From assembly GCA_035236585.1 (NCBI GenBank), contig CP141127.1:43662001-43726000 (forward strand): a DNA stretch of 64,000 nucleotides, given 5' to 3'. Shown piece by piece: positions 10,893 through 21,864 of this stretch (positions are counted from its first letter, which is position 1; every line of letters starts with the position of its first letter). This DNA comes from Warburgia ugandensis. Taxonomy: Eukaryota > Streptophyta > Magnoliopsida > Canellales > Canellaceae. Below the pieces are notes generated by a model that was not told the DNA's origin, made no database searches, and worked only from the letters and a program-made list of their open reading frames with translations. Made by a program: the position numbers and the translations under genes.

Positions 10893-12431
10893 TGTAATGA
10901 CTCCATTTTTGTAACCTTGAAATCCCAAGTTGGTAATGAAGAGTTCACAGATAAGGGTATTTTGGTCATTTCACTATTCACACTAACTAGACCCAGAAAT
11001 TTGGTCCTTATAATGGTACCCTTAGGTGCGTCTTGGAAAAAGGAATCCAACAAGACTATAATGACCCAAAACGGAGTTAAAATGAGCAAGTTATGGCCCT
11101 TTGAAGTTCAAGGGCAAAATGGTAATTAAATCTAAAACGAATTGGCCTGAGAAAACAGGGACCCGTTTTGATACAGGCACCCCCTTTTTTCCAAACATAT
11201 TGCATCACCGACATTCTAGAATGTCAGTGTGCAAGGGGAGAAACCACCGCCATTCCATGGCGGTGGAAACCCCCCTCCAGAACCCTCCTTAAGCTCTATA
11301 AATAGAGCTCTTGGGCGCTTCCAATGGTAGTCCAAAACCCTGGGGATAAACCAATCTCGGAGTGGCAGGCAAGAAGAGAAACCTTGAAAAATACCCAACC
11401 ACGAACTAGGTACGCCCTAAACAACTCCAAACCCATCTCCCCCTTAGTCTTAACTTGAATATCCCTAAGTTTTCACATGAGAAACTATGCAAAACGGGGC
11501 TCTAGGGAGCCACAATAGACCTAAGGAAGGTTCCTGGGGCGTTCTGGTTCGACAGGAATCGAAACAGGGCATCCCAAGGATACCCAGGTCACCACAGAAC
11601 CAAAATGCGCTGAATGCATTACAGGCAAACCAACGGGCGCATCCGTCGACGTGCCCGCAAACGAGAACAAGGGACGGAGGCCTGATGCATCGGTAGACGT
11701 GCACTGTGGGGTACGCGCCGCTGACACGGGATGCGTTAGCGTCTTGGGTGCCTGCCACGTATGGGGTTGCTATAGTAACTCCATGCGTTCTGTGAAAGTA
11801 GAACGTGTAGCCTGATTGCTCCTAGGAGCGTGCGACCGCACGTGCCGGCCGGTCGTCGCTCGACCAGGACGCAGGTGCATCCCAGGAGCAGTGACGTAAG
11901 GCTGTCAGTATTCTATTTTCACAATGGCTTTTAATATCGATATTGAACATGAGTGTCCAAACATGCACATGGTTTAAAGAACATATGGTTTAAAACATAG
12001 CATGCATTGTAAAACTAGTGGCGATAGACTTCTACTGAGTATAGTGTATACTCACCCAATCCTTAATATTTTTCAAATACAAGTAAACACTTAAGGACAA
12101 GATACACCTGTGACAGAGAACATCCAAATTAAGTACAAGTAAGTAAATCCCTACCTTATCTTTTAGTGAATGTTACTTGATTGTAGTTATTCTTTGTAGC
12201 TGGGGCTGTGACTAACACTTTCTTGGGAATAGAGTTGATTTAAAACAATGCCATGGCTATATGATTTGAAAATGTGTTTTGACACTCGGGGTTTTTAAAA
12301 TGAGTTTAAATGAAAAGATTTTTCCACTGCATTACATTGTTTTTATAAAATGGTTTTCAAATAGGGATGCATCCCGCCTTAGGGAGTAGATATTGCATTT
12401 AAAAATGCATGGGAAAACCCAAGTCATCACA
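10893..12431 (+). repeat. 5' LTR of the chromovirus (internally deleted)
   Basis: Starts TGTAATGACTCCATTTTTGT and ends GTCATCACA. It is 1539 bp against 2814 bp for the 3' LTR: sequence equivalent to 17309-18585 is absent and replaced by about 29 bases at 11875-11903. TATAAATA at 11297-11304 lies in a palindrome. The GC-rich 11500-11900 part gives overlapping short frames on both strands, none credible. Confidence 0.9.
11297..11304 (+). promoter_or_regulatory. TATA box inside a palindrome
   Basis: AGCTCTATAAATAGAGCT has 8-base inverted arms around the central AA. The 3' LTR keeps it unchanged with TATAAATA at 16733-16740. Likely the LTR core promoter. Confidence 0.65.
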
Positions 12432-12433
12432 AT

Positions 12434-12445
12434 TGGTATCAGAGC
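12434..12445 (+). other. Primer-binding site, tRNA-iMet
   Basis: TGGTATCAGAGC, a perfect match to the common plant retrotransposon site for initiator tRNA-Met, two bases after the 5' LTR end. Confidence 0.95.
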
Positions 12446-12560
12446 CCGATTTGATGTTACTCACAGCCCAGTTATGAGGAGAATAACTTATAGTCAAGTT
12501 TCATCCATAAAAGATGAAGGGGTAATATGATAATACATACGAAGGTCTTGTGATTTACAG

Positions 12561-13484
12561 ATGCCTAGAAAGTAGGTAAGCGATGCTCCAAGACCTGAAG
12601 CCTGACCAGTGGACTCCACTGGGTCGGGCAATGGGATGGCTGAATTATTCCAGCGATGCCTACAGCATATGGAACAATACATGAGTAATCAACAAACCCA
12701 AACCCCTACCACATGAGATCCTTCCCCTTGTAAAGCAATAGATAGGACTGAGGTTCAGTTAGAAAGGTTTCAGAAATTAGCTCCCTCATTCACAGGAGAA
12801 GATGAAGCATCTACAGCTGAAAAATAGTTAATTGATATTGAAAAGATATTTAAAGCCATGAACATAGCTGAAGAAAGAAAGGTACCCATGCCCACATTTG
12901 TGTTTAGGGGAGAGGCTACCTTTTGGTGGGAAATAACGGAAAGGACTTATTTTGACTAGCAAGAAACAATAGGATGGGAAGAATTTACAAAGGTTTTTAA
13001 TGACAAATATTATCCTCAACACGTAAGAAAACAGAAGGAAAAGAAATTTATGGACTTAGAACAAGGAAACATGACTGTCCAATAGTATGAAAAGAAATTC
13101 ATTAGCCTTCGAAGATTTGCACCACATGCTTGTGCTGATGAGGAAGACGCGGCGGAAAGATTTGTAGATAGGCTCAACCCAGGACTCAAGAATAGAGTTC
13201 TAGGTTTACAACCTTCCACCGTAGCCAAAGTCGTAGAGATGGCCTCCCTATACGGAAAACATTATCAAAGGAATCAGGCGATAAATGAAACTAAGAACAC
13301 CAACACCATGAGAAATAAAGGAAAGAGACCATTTCAGTCATCTGGACCCAGGCCACCTTTCAAGAAGCCATTTGAAAACAAAGGAAGAAGCCAGACTGGA
13401 AGACATGCCCTAGGTGTAACAGGAATCATTCAGGCAGACCATGTCCCACTTTCAACATCACTTGCTATACATGTGGAGAATTAG
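12561..13484 (+). pseudogene. Chromovirus gag, six in-frame stops and a frameshift
   Basis: The frame opens at ATG 12561 (MPRK) shortly after the primer site. It contains the plant retrotransposon gag core: LERFQKLAPSFTG, AEK-stop-LIDIEKIF, FRGEATFWWE, WEEFTKVFNDKYYPQHVR, and AAERFVDRLNPGL. Stops are at 12573, 12603, 12714, 12825, 12957 and 13083; the one at 12825 stands where this family has Trp (TGG to TAG). A shift of frame lies between about 13380 and 13400: the zinc knuckle CYTCGELGHFARNC (CX2CX4HX4C, from 13463) is in another frame, the same one as all of pol. Gag forms the particle and binds RNA. This copy is dead. The downstream part 13239-13484 is the longest remaining open piece. 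Confidence 0.9.
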
Positions 13485-16288
13485 GACATTTTGCTAGGAA
13501 TTGTCTTAAAAGGAAAGTTGAAGAGCGTAAAGGAGATCAGGTTCCAAAGAGCCAAGGACGTGTCTTTACCCTCACTTCCAATCAAGCTCAGGCTTCAAAT
13601 GCAGTAGTTGAAGGTATTCTTTCTATCTATGATACACCTGCAAAAGTTCTATTCAATACAGGCTCTACTCATTCGTTCATATCCCGGGAGTTTCCATCAA
13701 CCTTGGACATTATACCACAGGACCTGGGCTTCACTCTAGAAGTCATGACTCCTGTAGGCCAGGCACTTCCCACCTATTCTTATCTCCAGGATGTCCCTGT
13801 TTTGGTCAAAGATCACGTGCTACATGGGAATCTCATTCACTTAGATATGAATGACTTCGACGACATCCTAGGTATGGACTGGCTAGCCCTTCATCAAGCC
13901 TTTATTGATTGCTGCCAGAAACGTGTCACTTTTACCCTACCTAATGGAGACACTTTCACCCTCCAAGGAAGAAAGGATTATTCTAGAGCGTGTGTTATTT
14001 CTGCCATGAAAGCAGTTAAGCACATTGCCTAGGGATGTCCCTTCTTCTTAGCCAAGATTGAATCTGTTGAGAGTCCACAACCAAAGATAGAGGATGTCGA
14101 GGTAGTCCGAGAATTTCCTGATGTATTCCTTGAGCACTTACCAGGTCTACCCCCACGAAGAGAAATTGACTTTACCATTGACCTTATACCAAGTACTTCC
14201 CCTATTTCCAAAGCTCCTTACCGAATGGCTCCTAGAAAACTAAAAGAATTGAAGAACCAGTTACAGGAACTACTTGACAAAGGGTTCATACGACCTAGCG
14301 TATCTCCATGGGGAGCTCCAGTCCTTTTTGTTAAGAAAAAGGATGGCTCCATGAGATTATGCATAGACTATCGGATGCTAAATAGGGTCACCATTAAGAA
14401 TAAGTACCCTCTTCCCCGAATTAATGATCTTTTTGATCAACTTCAATTAGCTAGAGTCTTCTCTAAGATTGATCTACGATCCGACTACGGTCAACTTCGA
14501 GTTAGAGAAGAAGATATTCCCAAGACAGCCTTTAGGACTCGATACGGCCATTATGAATTCAGAGTGATGTCCTTTGGTTTAACTAATGCTCCAGCCATGT
14601 TTATGGACCTCATGAATAGGGTGTTCAAGGAGTACTTAGACAAATTCATCATAGTGTTTGTGGATGATATCTTGATATATTCAGAAAATTCTGAAGACCA
14701 TAAGGAACATCTAAGGATAACATTAAGCACCCTATGAGCACACAAGTTATATGCAAAATTCAGTAAGTGTGAGTTTTGGCTGGAAAAGGTTAATTTCTTA
14801 GGACACATTATTTCTCAAGATGGCATAGCAGTTGACCCCGCTAAGGTTGAATCAGTACAAAAATGGGAAAGACCTAAGACAGTTACAGAAATAAGAAGCT
14901 TCTTAGGACTTGCCGGATATTACAGGAGATTCATCGAGGGTTTTTCACGAATTGCTTTACCTTTAACTAAGCTGACAAGGAAAGACACAAGATTTGAATG
15001 GACTGATAAATGTGAGGAAAGCTTTCAGGAACTAAAGAGAAGGTTAACTACAGCACCTATCCTTACCTTACCTTCAGGAAGTGGCAGATTTGAGATATAC
15101 AGCGATGCCTCGCAACAAGGACTAGGCTGTGTACTTATGCAACATGGGAAGGTAATTGCTTATGCTTCTCGGCAACTCAAGAAGCATGAAGTCAATTACC
15201 CGACCCATGACTTGGAATTAGCAGCCATAGTCTTTACCTTGCGAATCTGGAGACATTATCTATATGGGGAAAAGTTTGAAGTTTTCACAAATCATAAGAG
15301 TCTTAAATATATCTTTTTCCAACAAGACTTAAACATGCAACAAAGAAGATGGATGGAATACTTAAAAGACTATGACTTCTCCATTCATTATCACCCTGGA
15401 AAAGCTAATGTGGTAGCTAATGCATTAAGTAGAAAAACCCAAGGGATGTGTGCAAGTTTATTTACTAAGAGATGGAAGCTATTACAAGAAGTAATAATGT
15501 GGAACCCAGACATAAGTAAGCACAAGATCATTATGGCAGGTCTAAGGATAAAGTTGGCTGTTAATGAAAAGGTTAAGCAAGCACAGCAAGGGGATCTGAA
15601 CATACAAGCTTTAATAGGAAAACCAGGGTTTACTAAAGGGGAAGATGGTAGTGTTTACATGCAAGGAAGAATAGTGGTACAAACTAATGAAGAAGTAAGA
15701 CAAGAAATCTTAAAAGAGGCTCATCGGTCTAAGTACACTATACACCTGGGAGAAATTAAGATGTATCAAGACTTAAAGAGACAATATTGGTGGGATGGTA
15801 TGAAAAGAGACATAGGGGAATTTGTGGCAAAGTGTCTAACATGTCAACAAGTAAAGGCCGAACATCAGAGACCTGCGGGATTGTTACAACCCCTTGAGTT
15901 ACCTGAATGGAAATGGGATCATATTACCATGGACTTCATCGTAGGGTTACCCAGGACCTCTAAGGGTCATGACATGATCTGCGTAATGGTTGATAGCTTG
16001 ACTAAGACAGCCCATTTCCTTCCTATACGCCATACCCAATCCACTTACAGCCTATCTCAGCTATACATCAAAGAGATAGTGAGTTTACATGGCATACCCC
16101 TTAGTATCACTTCAGATAGGGATAGCCACTTCACTTCACAACTCTGGAAGTTCGTCCAGAAATCCTTAAGATCTTCCTTGGATTTTAGCACAGCCTTCCA
16201 TGGGAACCGAAGTCAAAAATGCGAGAAAAGTACCCCGAAATCTTTTGACTATATATATTGTAGAACTTTAGGGGCGAAATTCCCCTAA
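13463..16288 (+). pseudogene. Chromovirus pol: zinc knuckle, protease, RT, RNase H, truncated integrase
   Basis: A single frame holds the zinc knuckle (13463), protease (VLFNTGSTHSFIS), RT ([18 protein letters not shown] at 14657-14668), RNase H (IYSDAS, D at 15104) and integrase ([19 protein letters not shown]; catalytic D at 15932 and 16121). Only two stops occur: TAG 14030 and TGA 14735. The protease catalytic Asp is Asn (13655-13657). Two RNase H Asp positions are Asn (15290-15292 in TNHKSL, 15419-15421 in ANALSR). The integrase lacks its catalytic Glu: after FSTAFH near 16198 the sequence jumps to the chromodomain end (16201-16248). It makes the enzymes for copying and integrating the element; this copy makes none that would work. 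RT motif residues are the best kept. Confidence 0.93.
16201..16248 (+). pseudogene. Last codons of the chromodomain, fused after an internal deletion
   Basis: In a frame shifted from the integrase, the sequence reads [15 protein letters not shown] and then TGA. This resembles the C-terminal end of plant chromovirus chromodomains. The integrase catalytic Glu, the GPY/F region and the rest of the chromodomain are missing just upstream, so this is a deletion junction at about 16196-16201. Confidence 0.75.
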
Positions 16289-16299
16289 GGGGATAAGAA
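16287..16299 (+). other. Polypurine tract
   Basis: AAGGGGATAAGAA directly abuts the 3' LTR start (TGTAATGACTCC at 16300); it would prime plus-strand synthesis. Confidence 0.85.
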
Positions 16300-19113
16300 T
16301 GTAATGACTCCATTTTTGTAACCTTGAAACCCCAAGTTGGTAATGAAGAGTTCATGTTTTGAGATAAGGGTATTTTGGTTATTTCACTATTCACCCTGAC
16401 TAGACTCAGAAATTTGGTCCTTATAATGGTACCCTTAGGTGCGTCTTGGTAAAAGGAATCCAACAAGAGCAGAATCACCCAAAACAGAGTTAAAATGATC
16501 AAGTTATGGCCCTTTGAAGTTCAAGGGCAAAATGGTAATTAAATCTAAAACGAATTGGCCTGAGAAAATAGGGACCCGTTTTGATACGGGCACCCCCTTC
16601 TTCCCAAACGTATTGCATCATTGACATTTTGGACTATCGGTGTGCAAGGGGAGAAACCACCGCCATTCTGGAGGTGTCTCCACTGCCATTCCATGGCGGT
16701 GGAAACCCCCTTCCAAAACCCTCCTTAAGCTCTATAAATAGAGCTCTTGGGCGCCTCCAATGGCAGCCCAAAACCATGGGGAAAAACCAATCTCGGAGTG
16801 GCAGGCAAGAGGAGAAACCTTGAAAAATACCCAGCCACGAACCAGATACGCCTTAAACAACTCCAAACCCATCTCCCCCTCAATCTTAGGTTGAATATCC
16901 CTAAGTTTTTGCATGAGAAACCATGCAAAATGGGGCTCTAGGGAGCCACAACAGACCCAGGGAAGGTGCCTGGGGCGTTCTAGTTTGACAGGGTCGAACC
17001 AGGGCATCCCGAGGACGCCCAAGTCACCACAGAACCAAAACAAGCTGAATGTGTTAAAGGCAAACCAATGGGCGCATCCGTGGACGCGCCCGCAAACAAG
17101 AACAAGGGCGAAGGCCCGATGCGTCAGTAGATGTGCACTGTGGGGTGCGCGCCGCTGACGCGGGACGCGTTAGCATCTCGGGCGCCCGCCTCGTATGTTA
17201 TTGCTATGGTGACACTGTGTATTCTGTGAAAGCAGAATGTGCAGCCTAATCGCTCCCAGGAGCGTGTGACCGCACGTGCGGGCCGGTCGCTGCTCGACCA
17301 GGACGCAGGGCTGTTTTGGGCCTTTTATGTACTCTTAACACTAAAATGCCCATAACTTGAGTTCTAGGACTACGATTGAGGCGCTATGAGAGGCATTGTG
17401 TCCGTATCGACGACGTAGACACACCCAAAATATAAAATACCTTATCAAGCCCCTATCTAAGGCTAGCATGACGCTTAAACCATGATAGTGGCACGGAGCC
17501 ACTAAACCTTTGAAACCTGACTATACCAAGGCCCAGTTAGGGACCTTAGGAGGCCCTTAGGCATGGGAATGAACCCTTAATGCCTAAGTATTGAAGTAAA
17601 GTATTCTAGAACCTATAGAAATAGGCCAAGCTAGCCTTTTTCCCATGAACCATGTCTAGGAACGTACAAGGACAAGGGGACTAGCGCGATCAAACCAGTT
17701 AGGTGTTCTATCGCTACTAGACTTTTAAAAAGAACCCATGATGTTTTGAGACTACATGGTTTGAGTCATGGTTGCTTTTCTAATGCATGTTTTCAGTTTT
17801 TAAGTTACATGTCCTATCTTTATGTGTATAACATATAAACTTATGTTACAACCTTATGCACATGACCTGCCTTTGAGTTAATGATGTTTTTATGCTAGTA
17901 TGCAAACGTGTCTTCATGTTTTATGACATTAAACACGATACTAGCATAAAGTGATTTTTATGCATTGATTGCATGTCTTGAAAAGAAATGCATAAATTGC
18001 CTGATTTACGAAGATTGCATATCCTCGGGGTTGCCAAAAGACACTGGAGTGCCCAAAAGACGCTAGTTAGGTACTTGTGAGGGCCAGGCAGTGTGAGGTA
18101 CCCAAAGAGGACACTGAAAATGATTGCATAAATTGCATGATTTGTGATGATTGAGCTTTGGATTTATCTTTAGATGCTTTTGGGCTAATAAGCTTGTGGG
18201 CACTGTGCCGAGAGGTTCGGGGTGGCTTTCTAGCCTCTACCACTATAGGTGCAAAGGGTACCATGCCAAAAAGGCTTGTCCTTACTTCGATTGTTGTGTG
18301 GTAACAAGGACTACCACTGGTGTCACAGTACCTATCGAAGTGTCATATGCTTCGTGGAAGCTATGACCGAGAGTCCATAGGTACCCGAGGACCACACAGC
18401 GATGAGGTCGTGGGCATAGTGTGCCCTATGTTTTTGAGGATTTACTTGCATTGCATATGGCATGACATGAGTATGGCCGACCATAGATACATGAGTTGGA
18501 TTCATTTGAGCATCTTATGCATATCATAGTATATTATCAGGATATCTATGTTACTTTCAACTTGGATTATGCAATTCTTTAAGTCGTCAGTATTCTATTG
18601 TGACAATGGCTTTTAATATCGATATTGAACATGAGTGTCCAAACATGCACATGGTTTAAAGAACATATGGTTTAAAACATAGCATGCATTGTAAAACTAG
18701 TGGCGATAGACTCCTACTAAGTATAGTGTATACTCACCCAATCCTTAATATCTTTTAGATACAAGTAAACACTTAAGCACAGGATACACCCGTGACAGAG
18801 AACGTCCAAATTATGTACAAGTAAGTAAACCCTTACCTTATCTTTTAGTGAATGTTACTTGATTGTAGTTACTCTCTTTCGTTGGGGCTGTGACTAACAC
18901 TTTCTTAGGAATAGAGTTGATTTAAAACTATGCCATGGCTATATGATTTGAAAATGTGTTTTGACACTCAAGGTTTTTAAAATGAATTTAAATGAAAAGA
19001 TTTTTCTGCTGCATTGCATTGTTTTTATAAAATGGTTTTTAAATAGGGATGCATCCTGCCTTAGGAAGTAGATATTGCATTTAAAAATGCATGGGAAAAC
19101 CCGGGTCATCACA
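16300..19113 (+). repeat. 3' LTR of the chromovirus
   Basis: Starts TGTAATGACTCC, ends GTCATCACA, 2814 bp. It is colinear with the 5' LTR except for 17309-18585, present only here, and about 27 extra bases near 16660-16690. TATAAATA at 16733-16740. It probably represents the ancestral length. Confidence 0.9.
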
Positions 19114-19118
19114 AATGA
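19114..19118. repeat. Target-site duplication, right copy (AATGA)
   Basis: Identical to 10888-10892. Confidence 0.9.
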
Positions 19119-19900
19119 ATAGCCATTTATTACTAATAGTAGGATGAAAATTTCTTATGATCCATCTAAGCAACAAAATCCACAACCATCCTACAAAACC
19201 TCCAATTTATATCTACTCAAGCCATGTCGTGCTCCTTGTTATGATTATGATGATGAAACTTCCGTTGATGAAGAAAATGAAGCCATAGAAACATCCAACC
19301 CATATCCTCTTGAATCGTGTCCTACTAATTTTTTTGAATTTGATGAAAACACATCCATTGAGGAGGGGAATGGGTTGTTGGATATTGTTCCTTTAATGGA
19401 TACTTCTTGATGGTAAGCTAGAGTAGAACCCCCTATAGAGCCTAAAATTCATATTGAACCTTGCAATGTAGAAGATATAACTGATTGAGACTTACCAACC
19501 TTATGTGAACAATCACAAGATAGTCATGTAGGCCCATTTGACACCTTACCTGTGCCCACAAAATATGAAGAAAAAGAGTCAGTTGTTGTACATCAACCTA
19601 CTTTAGTGTACACATTAGAAGAGAATAAGGGTTTAAGCCAAACCATGTCCTCGCCTCTAGTAATACAAGAAGAACCTTTCTAAGAAAGGCCGAGTCAGCT
19701 TATACCCCTATTTCATGACAATATTAGGGAAATGGAGGAAAGAGTTAAATTGAATATATTGGTCATTTTTATCCCTCAATTTGATTAAGAAAAGGACCAT
19801 TTATCTCCAAGTGGTCCAAAAAAATGCACATTAGTGCACGAAGTCATTGAGTTACCATCACCTCAATTTTTGAGGTGGAGGAATTATATTGACTACCATA
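19119..19900 (+). pseudogene. Accessory reading frame, downstream acidic part
   Basis: It continues the Tyr/Gln-rich frame across the chromovirus insertion. A stop (TAG 19120) is followed by an open stretch 19144-19410: a Lys/Gln/Pro-rich start, then two acidic repeats (DYDDETSVDEENEA and EFDENTSIEEGN), each close to a Leu/Pro/Cys motif (YLLKPCRAPC, YPLESCPTNF). Coding-like sequence continues with stops at 19408, 19414, 19486, 19681 and 19786. I recognise no known domain. The duplicated Cys-Pro/acidic module is visible directly. It might be a linker between gag and pol of an ancestor, or a lineage-specific accessory protein. Confidence 0.5.
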
Positions 19901-20156
19901 AAATTTTGTGGGGGTTCATCAATATGATTCCCCACAATAAAAACTTGTGGTGATCTTCATTGTTTTAATGTTACCACCACAAAAAATTTTAGGGTGGAGG
20001 CAATATATAGATTACCACAAGATTTTGAAGTGGCGTGAGAAATCTCGCCATTTCATCTTAGGGTTAGGATTAGGATAAATAAGCTAACCCACTTTGCTCT
20101 AGGTTTAGAAAGTCAACTTAGGCCATGTTTAGCTAAGGATGTAAAACTTAGTCTTC

Positions 20157-20173
20157 TTGGGAGGCAACCCAGA
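20157..20173 (+). other. Conserved 3' motif TTGGGAGGCAACCCAGA
   Basis: A short inverted repeat (GGG...CCC) seen downstream of the coding region. The minus-strand relative has a degenerate version (ATGGGAGGCAGGG) near 48970-48990. Position and conservation suggest a structural RNA or processing signal of this element group. Confidence 0.55.
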
Positions 20174-20233
20174 TGTTTTTCAAATCTCCATCTTCTATAT
20201 CCTTCCATTATTAGATAGGATCCTATGTTTCTC

Positions 20234-20285
20234 AAACATTGAGGACAATGTTTCATTCAGGTTTTGGGGGGGGGTTGGGGGGGCG
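20234..20285 (+). other. Conserved hairpin followed by G-tract (3' internal region)
   Basis: AAACATTGAGGACAATGTTT (20234-20253) has 8-base arms and a 4-base loop. Degenerate versions occur at 48782-48801 (minus) and 63141-63159 (plus) in the two related elements. Here it is followed by runs of 10 and 7 G near 20265-20283. The G-tract resembles a polypurine tract, but the 3' LTR is far downstream even after subtracting the insertion, so it may be an internal, secondary tract. Confidence 0.7.
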
Positions 20286-20289
20286 GCGG

Positions 20290-20994
20290 TAGATCCATAT
20301 AATGATTTTGAATTTTCTTGAGTTTTCTTAATTCTTTTGAAAAAAAAAAAGCTTTTTAGGTAGAGTTTCCTTACTGTGATGAGAACTGAATGTTCAGAAT
20401 TTAGTAATTCTATTGTTTTTACCTCTTACTAGGAATGCATATGATTAGTTTTGCATATCATTCATATGTTGAAGCATTTTATAAAAGTTAATTCTTAAAA
20501 ACCATTTACACTCAACACATAATCAAGACTAATAGAGAGGTATGACTTAGAGATCCTGAGGAAAATTAGTGGAGACCTATAAGCCAATGAGATTTTGAGA
20601 CTATCTTGTTTCAGAGAGTTACAGGTAATTCCACAATTTCTTCAACGTACATAACTTTGTGTGATACTATTATCCTTGTTTTGGTTAAACAACAAGAATA
20701 AATATGAGTAATAGCCTTACTTCAAAAAAAATTATTAAATCTACTAGTCTTTAGGAAACCTACAAATGATATAGGCCATCTTTACTCAGCCTAGAGATAT
20801 AAAGTCTACCTAGTATATCGTACCATTAGTTAGCCCCTTTGAGCCTTTTATTAAGCCTTCTCTTTCTTAACCCCACTCACCTTAACCCAAAACAAGCTAG
20901 TAAAATAAATAACCACTGCCCATCTTCAAAATGAGTAGAGTTGGTAGAAAAAGTTCAAAAATTCAAAGAAGTGAGAAAAATGAGTAGTCTTTTG
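20290..20994 (+). other. 3' internal non-coding region of the Athila-like element
   Basis: No gene. About 20540-20640 (ACTTAGAGATCCTGAGG) and 20780-20880 (CCTAGAGATATAAAGTC) match 63415-63660 and, in reverse, about 48230-48470. This identifies it as shared 3' sequence of the group. Confidence 0.6.
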
Positions 20995-21536
20995 TGATGA
21001 CCTGGGTTCTTCTAACACTTTTTAAATACAAAGGACATTAACATAACAAGATTGATCTCTAATAAAAATAATATTTGAAAGAGTAAACAAGAGCGGAAGA
21101 ATCTTTTCTTTTTGAAAACCCTAAGTGTCATTTTTCTTTTCTTAAAATAAGGATTCTTATTGAGATGAGTGCTCATTTCTACCAAAAATTTGGTAGAGTT
21201 TCCTCTATTTTTCAGACATCTGACATTTAATGCATGTCATTGTGATGTACCTGATAAACATTTTTCAAACATAATTAGAAACTTTATCTTCTTTTCATAC
21301 ATCTAATGAAGTAGAAACAACTTGCATTAAACAAAACATACCCAGGACTTCCATGTCACAATCCAGTCAAATAAGTTATTAAAACTCTACAAAATTCAAA
21401 AACATTACAGTCTCTTTCTCATTTTGATACAATAACATCATTTCAAAAACCCATTTTTACCTATCTTTGTCAAAAGCTTCTATTGACACACTTCTTACCC
21501 ATAAACAGCTCCTATTTCTCCAGAATCCTTAGCTCT

Positions 21537-21566
21537 GCGATATTGTAAACAAGTACAATATCTCAA
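21537..21566. repeat. Hairpin related to that at 849-888
   Basis: GATATTGTA faces TACAATATC; same motif core as in the 4.9 kb LTRs although the surrounding sequence differs. Confidence 0.7.
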
Positions 21567-21864
21567 CATGATTGCACTTGTGTAGGTGGACTAAGATGCA
21601 AGTATACATGACAATAATTTGCTATAGAGCTCAATTGTTCATATTGCATCATGCAAAACTATAATCATTTACAATGTAGTTTGAAATATGTCAAGTATTT
21701 ACCACAATAAGGAATTCATAATATATTCCACATAACAAAAATCCATTTGAGACATAATTTTAGCAGACTACTAATAAGAAAGCAATTTCAAAGCATCATA
21801 CCTAAATAACTTTTCCTTAAATCACAAAGTATGCAAATAGATGTCATTATAGTCTGTTTTGTGG

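Larger units (their letters stand above)
10893..19113 (+). mobile_element. Complete but defective chromovirus (Ty3/gypsy) inserted in the Athila-like element
   Basis: 5' LTR 10893-12431, primer site 12434-12445, gag-pol 12561-16288, polypurine tract 16287-16299, 3' LTR 16300-19113, with perfect 5-bp target duplications AATGA on both sides. Total 8221 bp. The C-terminal chromodomain remnant ([15 protein letters not shown]) and the pol sequence place it among plant chromoviruses, probably Tekay/Del-like. It cannot be autonomous: see the gag and pol entries. The two LTRs have accumulated visible substitutions and differ greatly in length, so the insertion is not recent. Confidence 0.93.

Noticed and set aside
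11465..17158. Frames of 60-100 residues in the chromovirus LTRs
   Set aside because: Occur in GC-rich LTR text on both strands, differ between the two LTRs, and resemble no protein.
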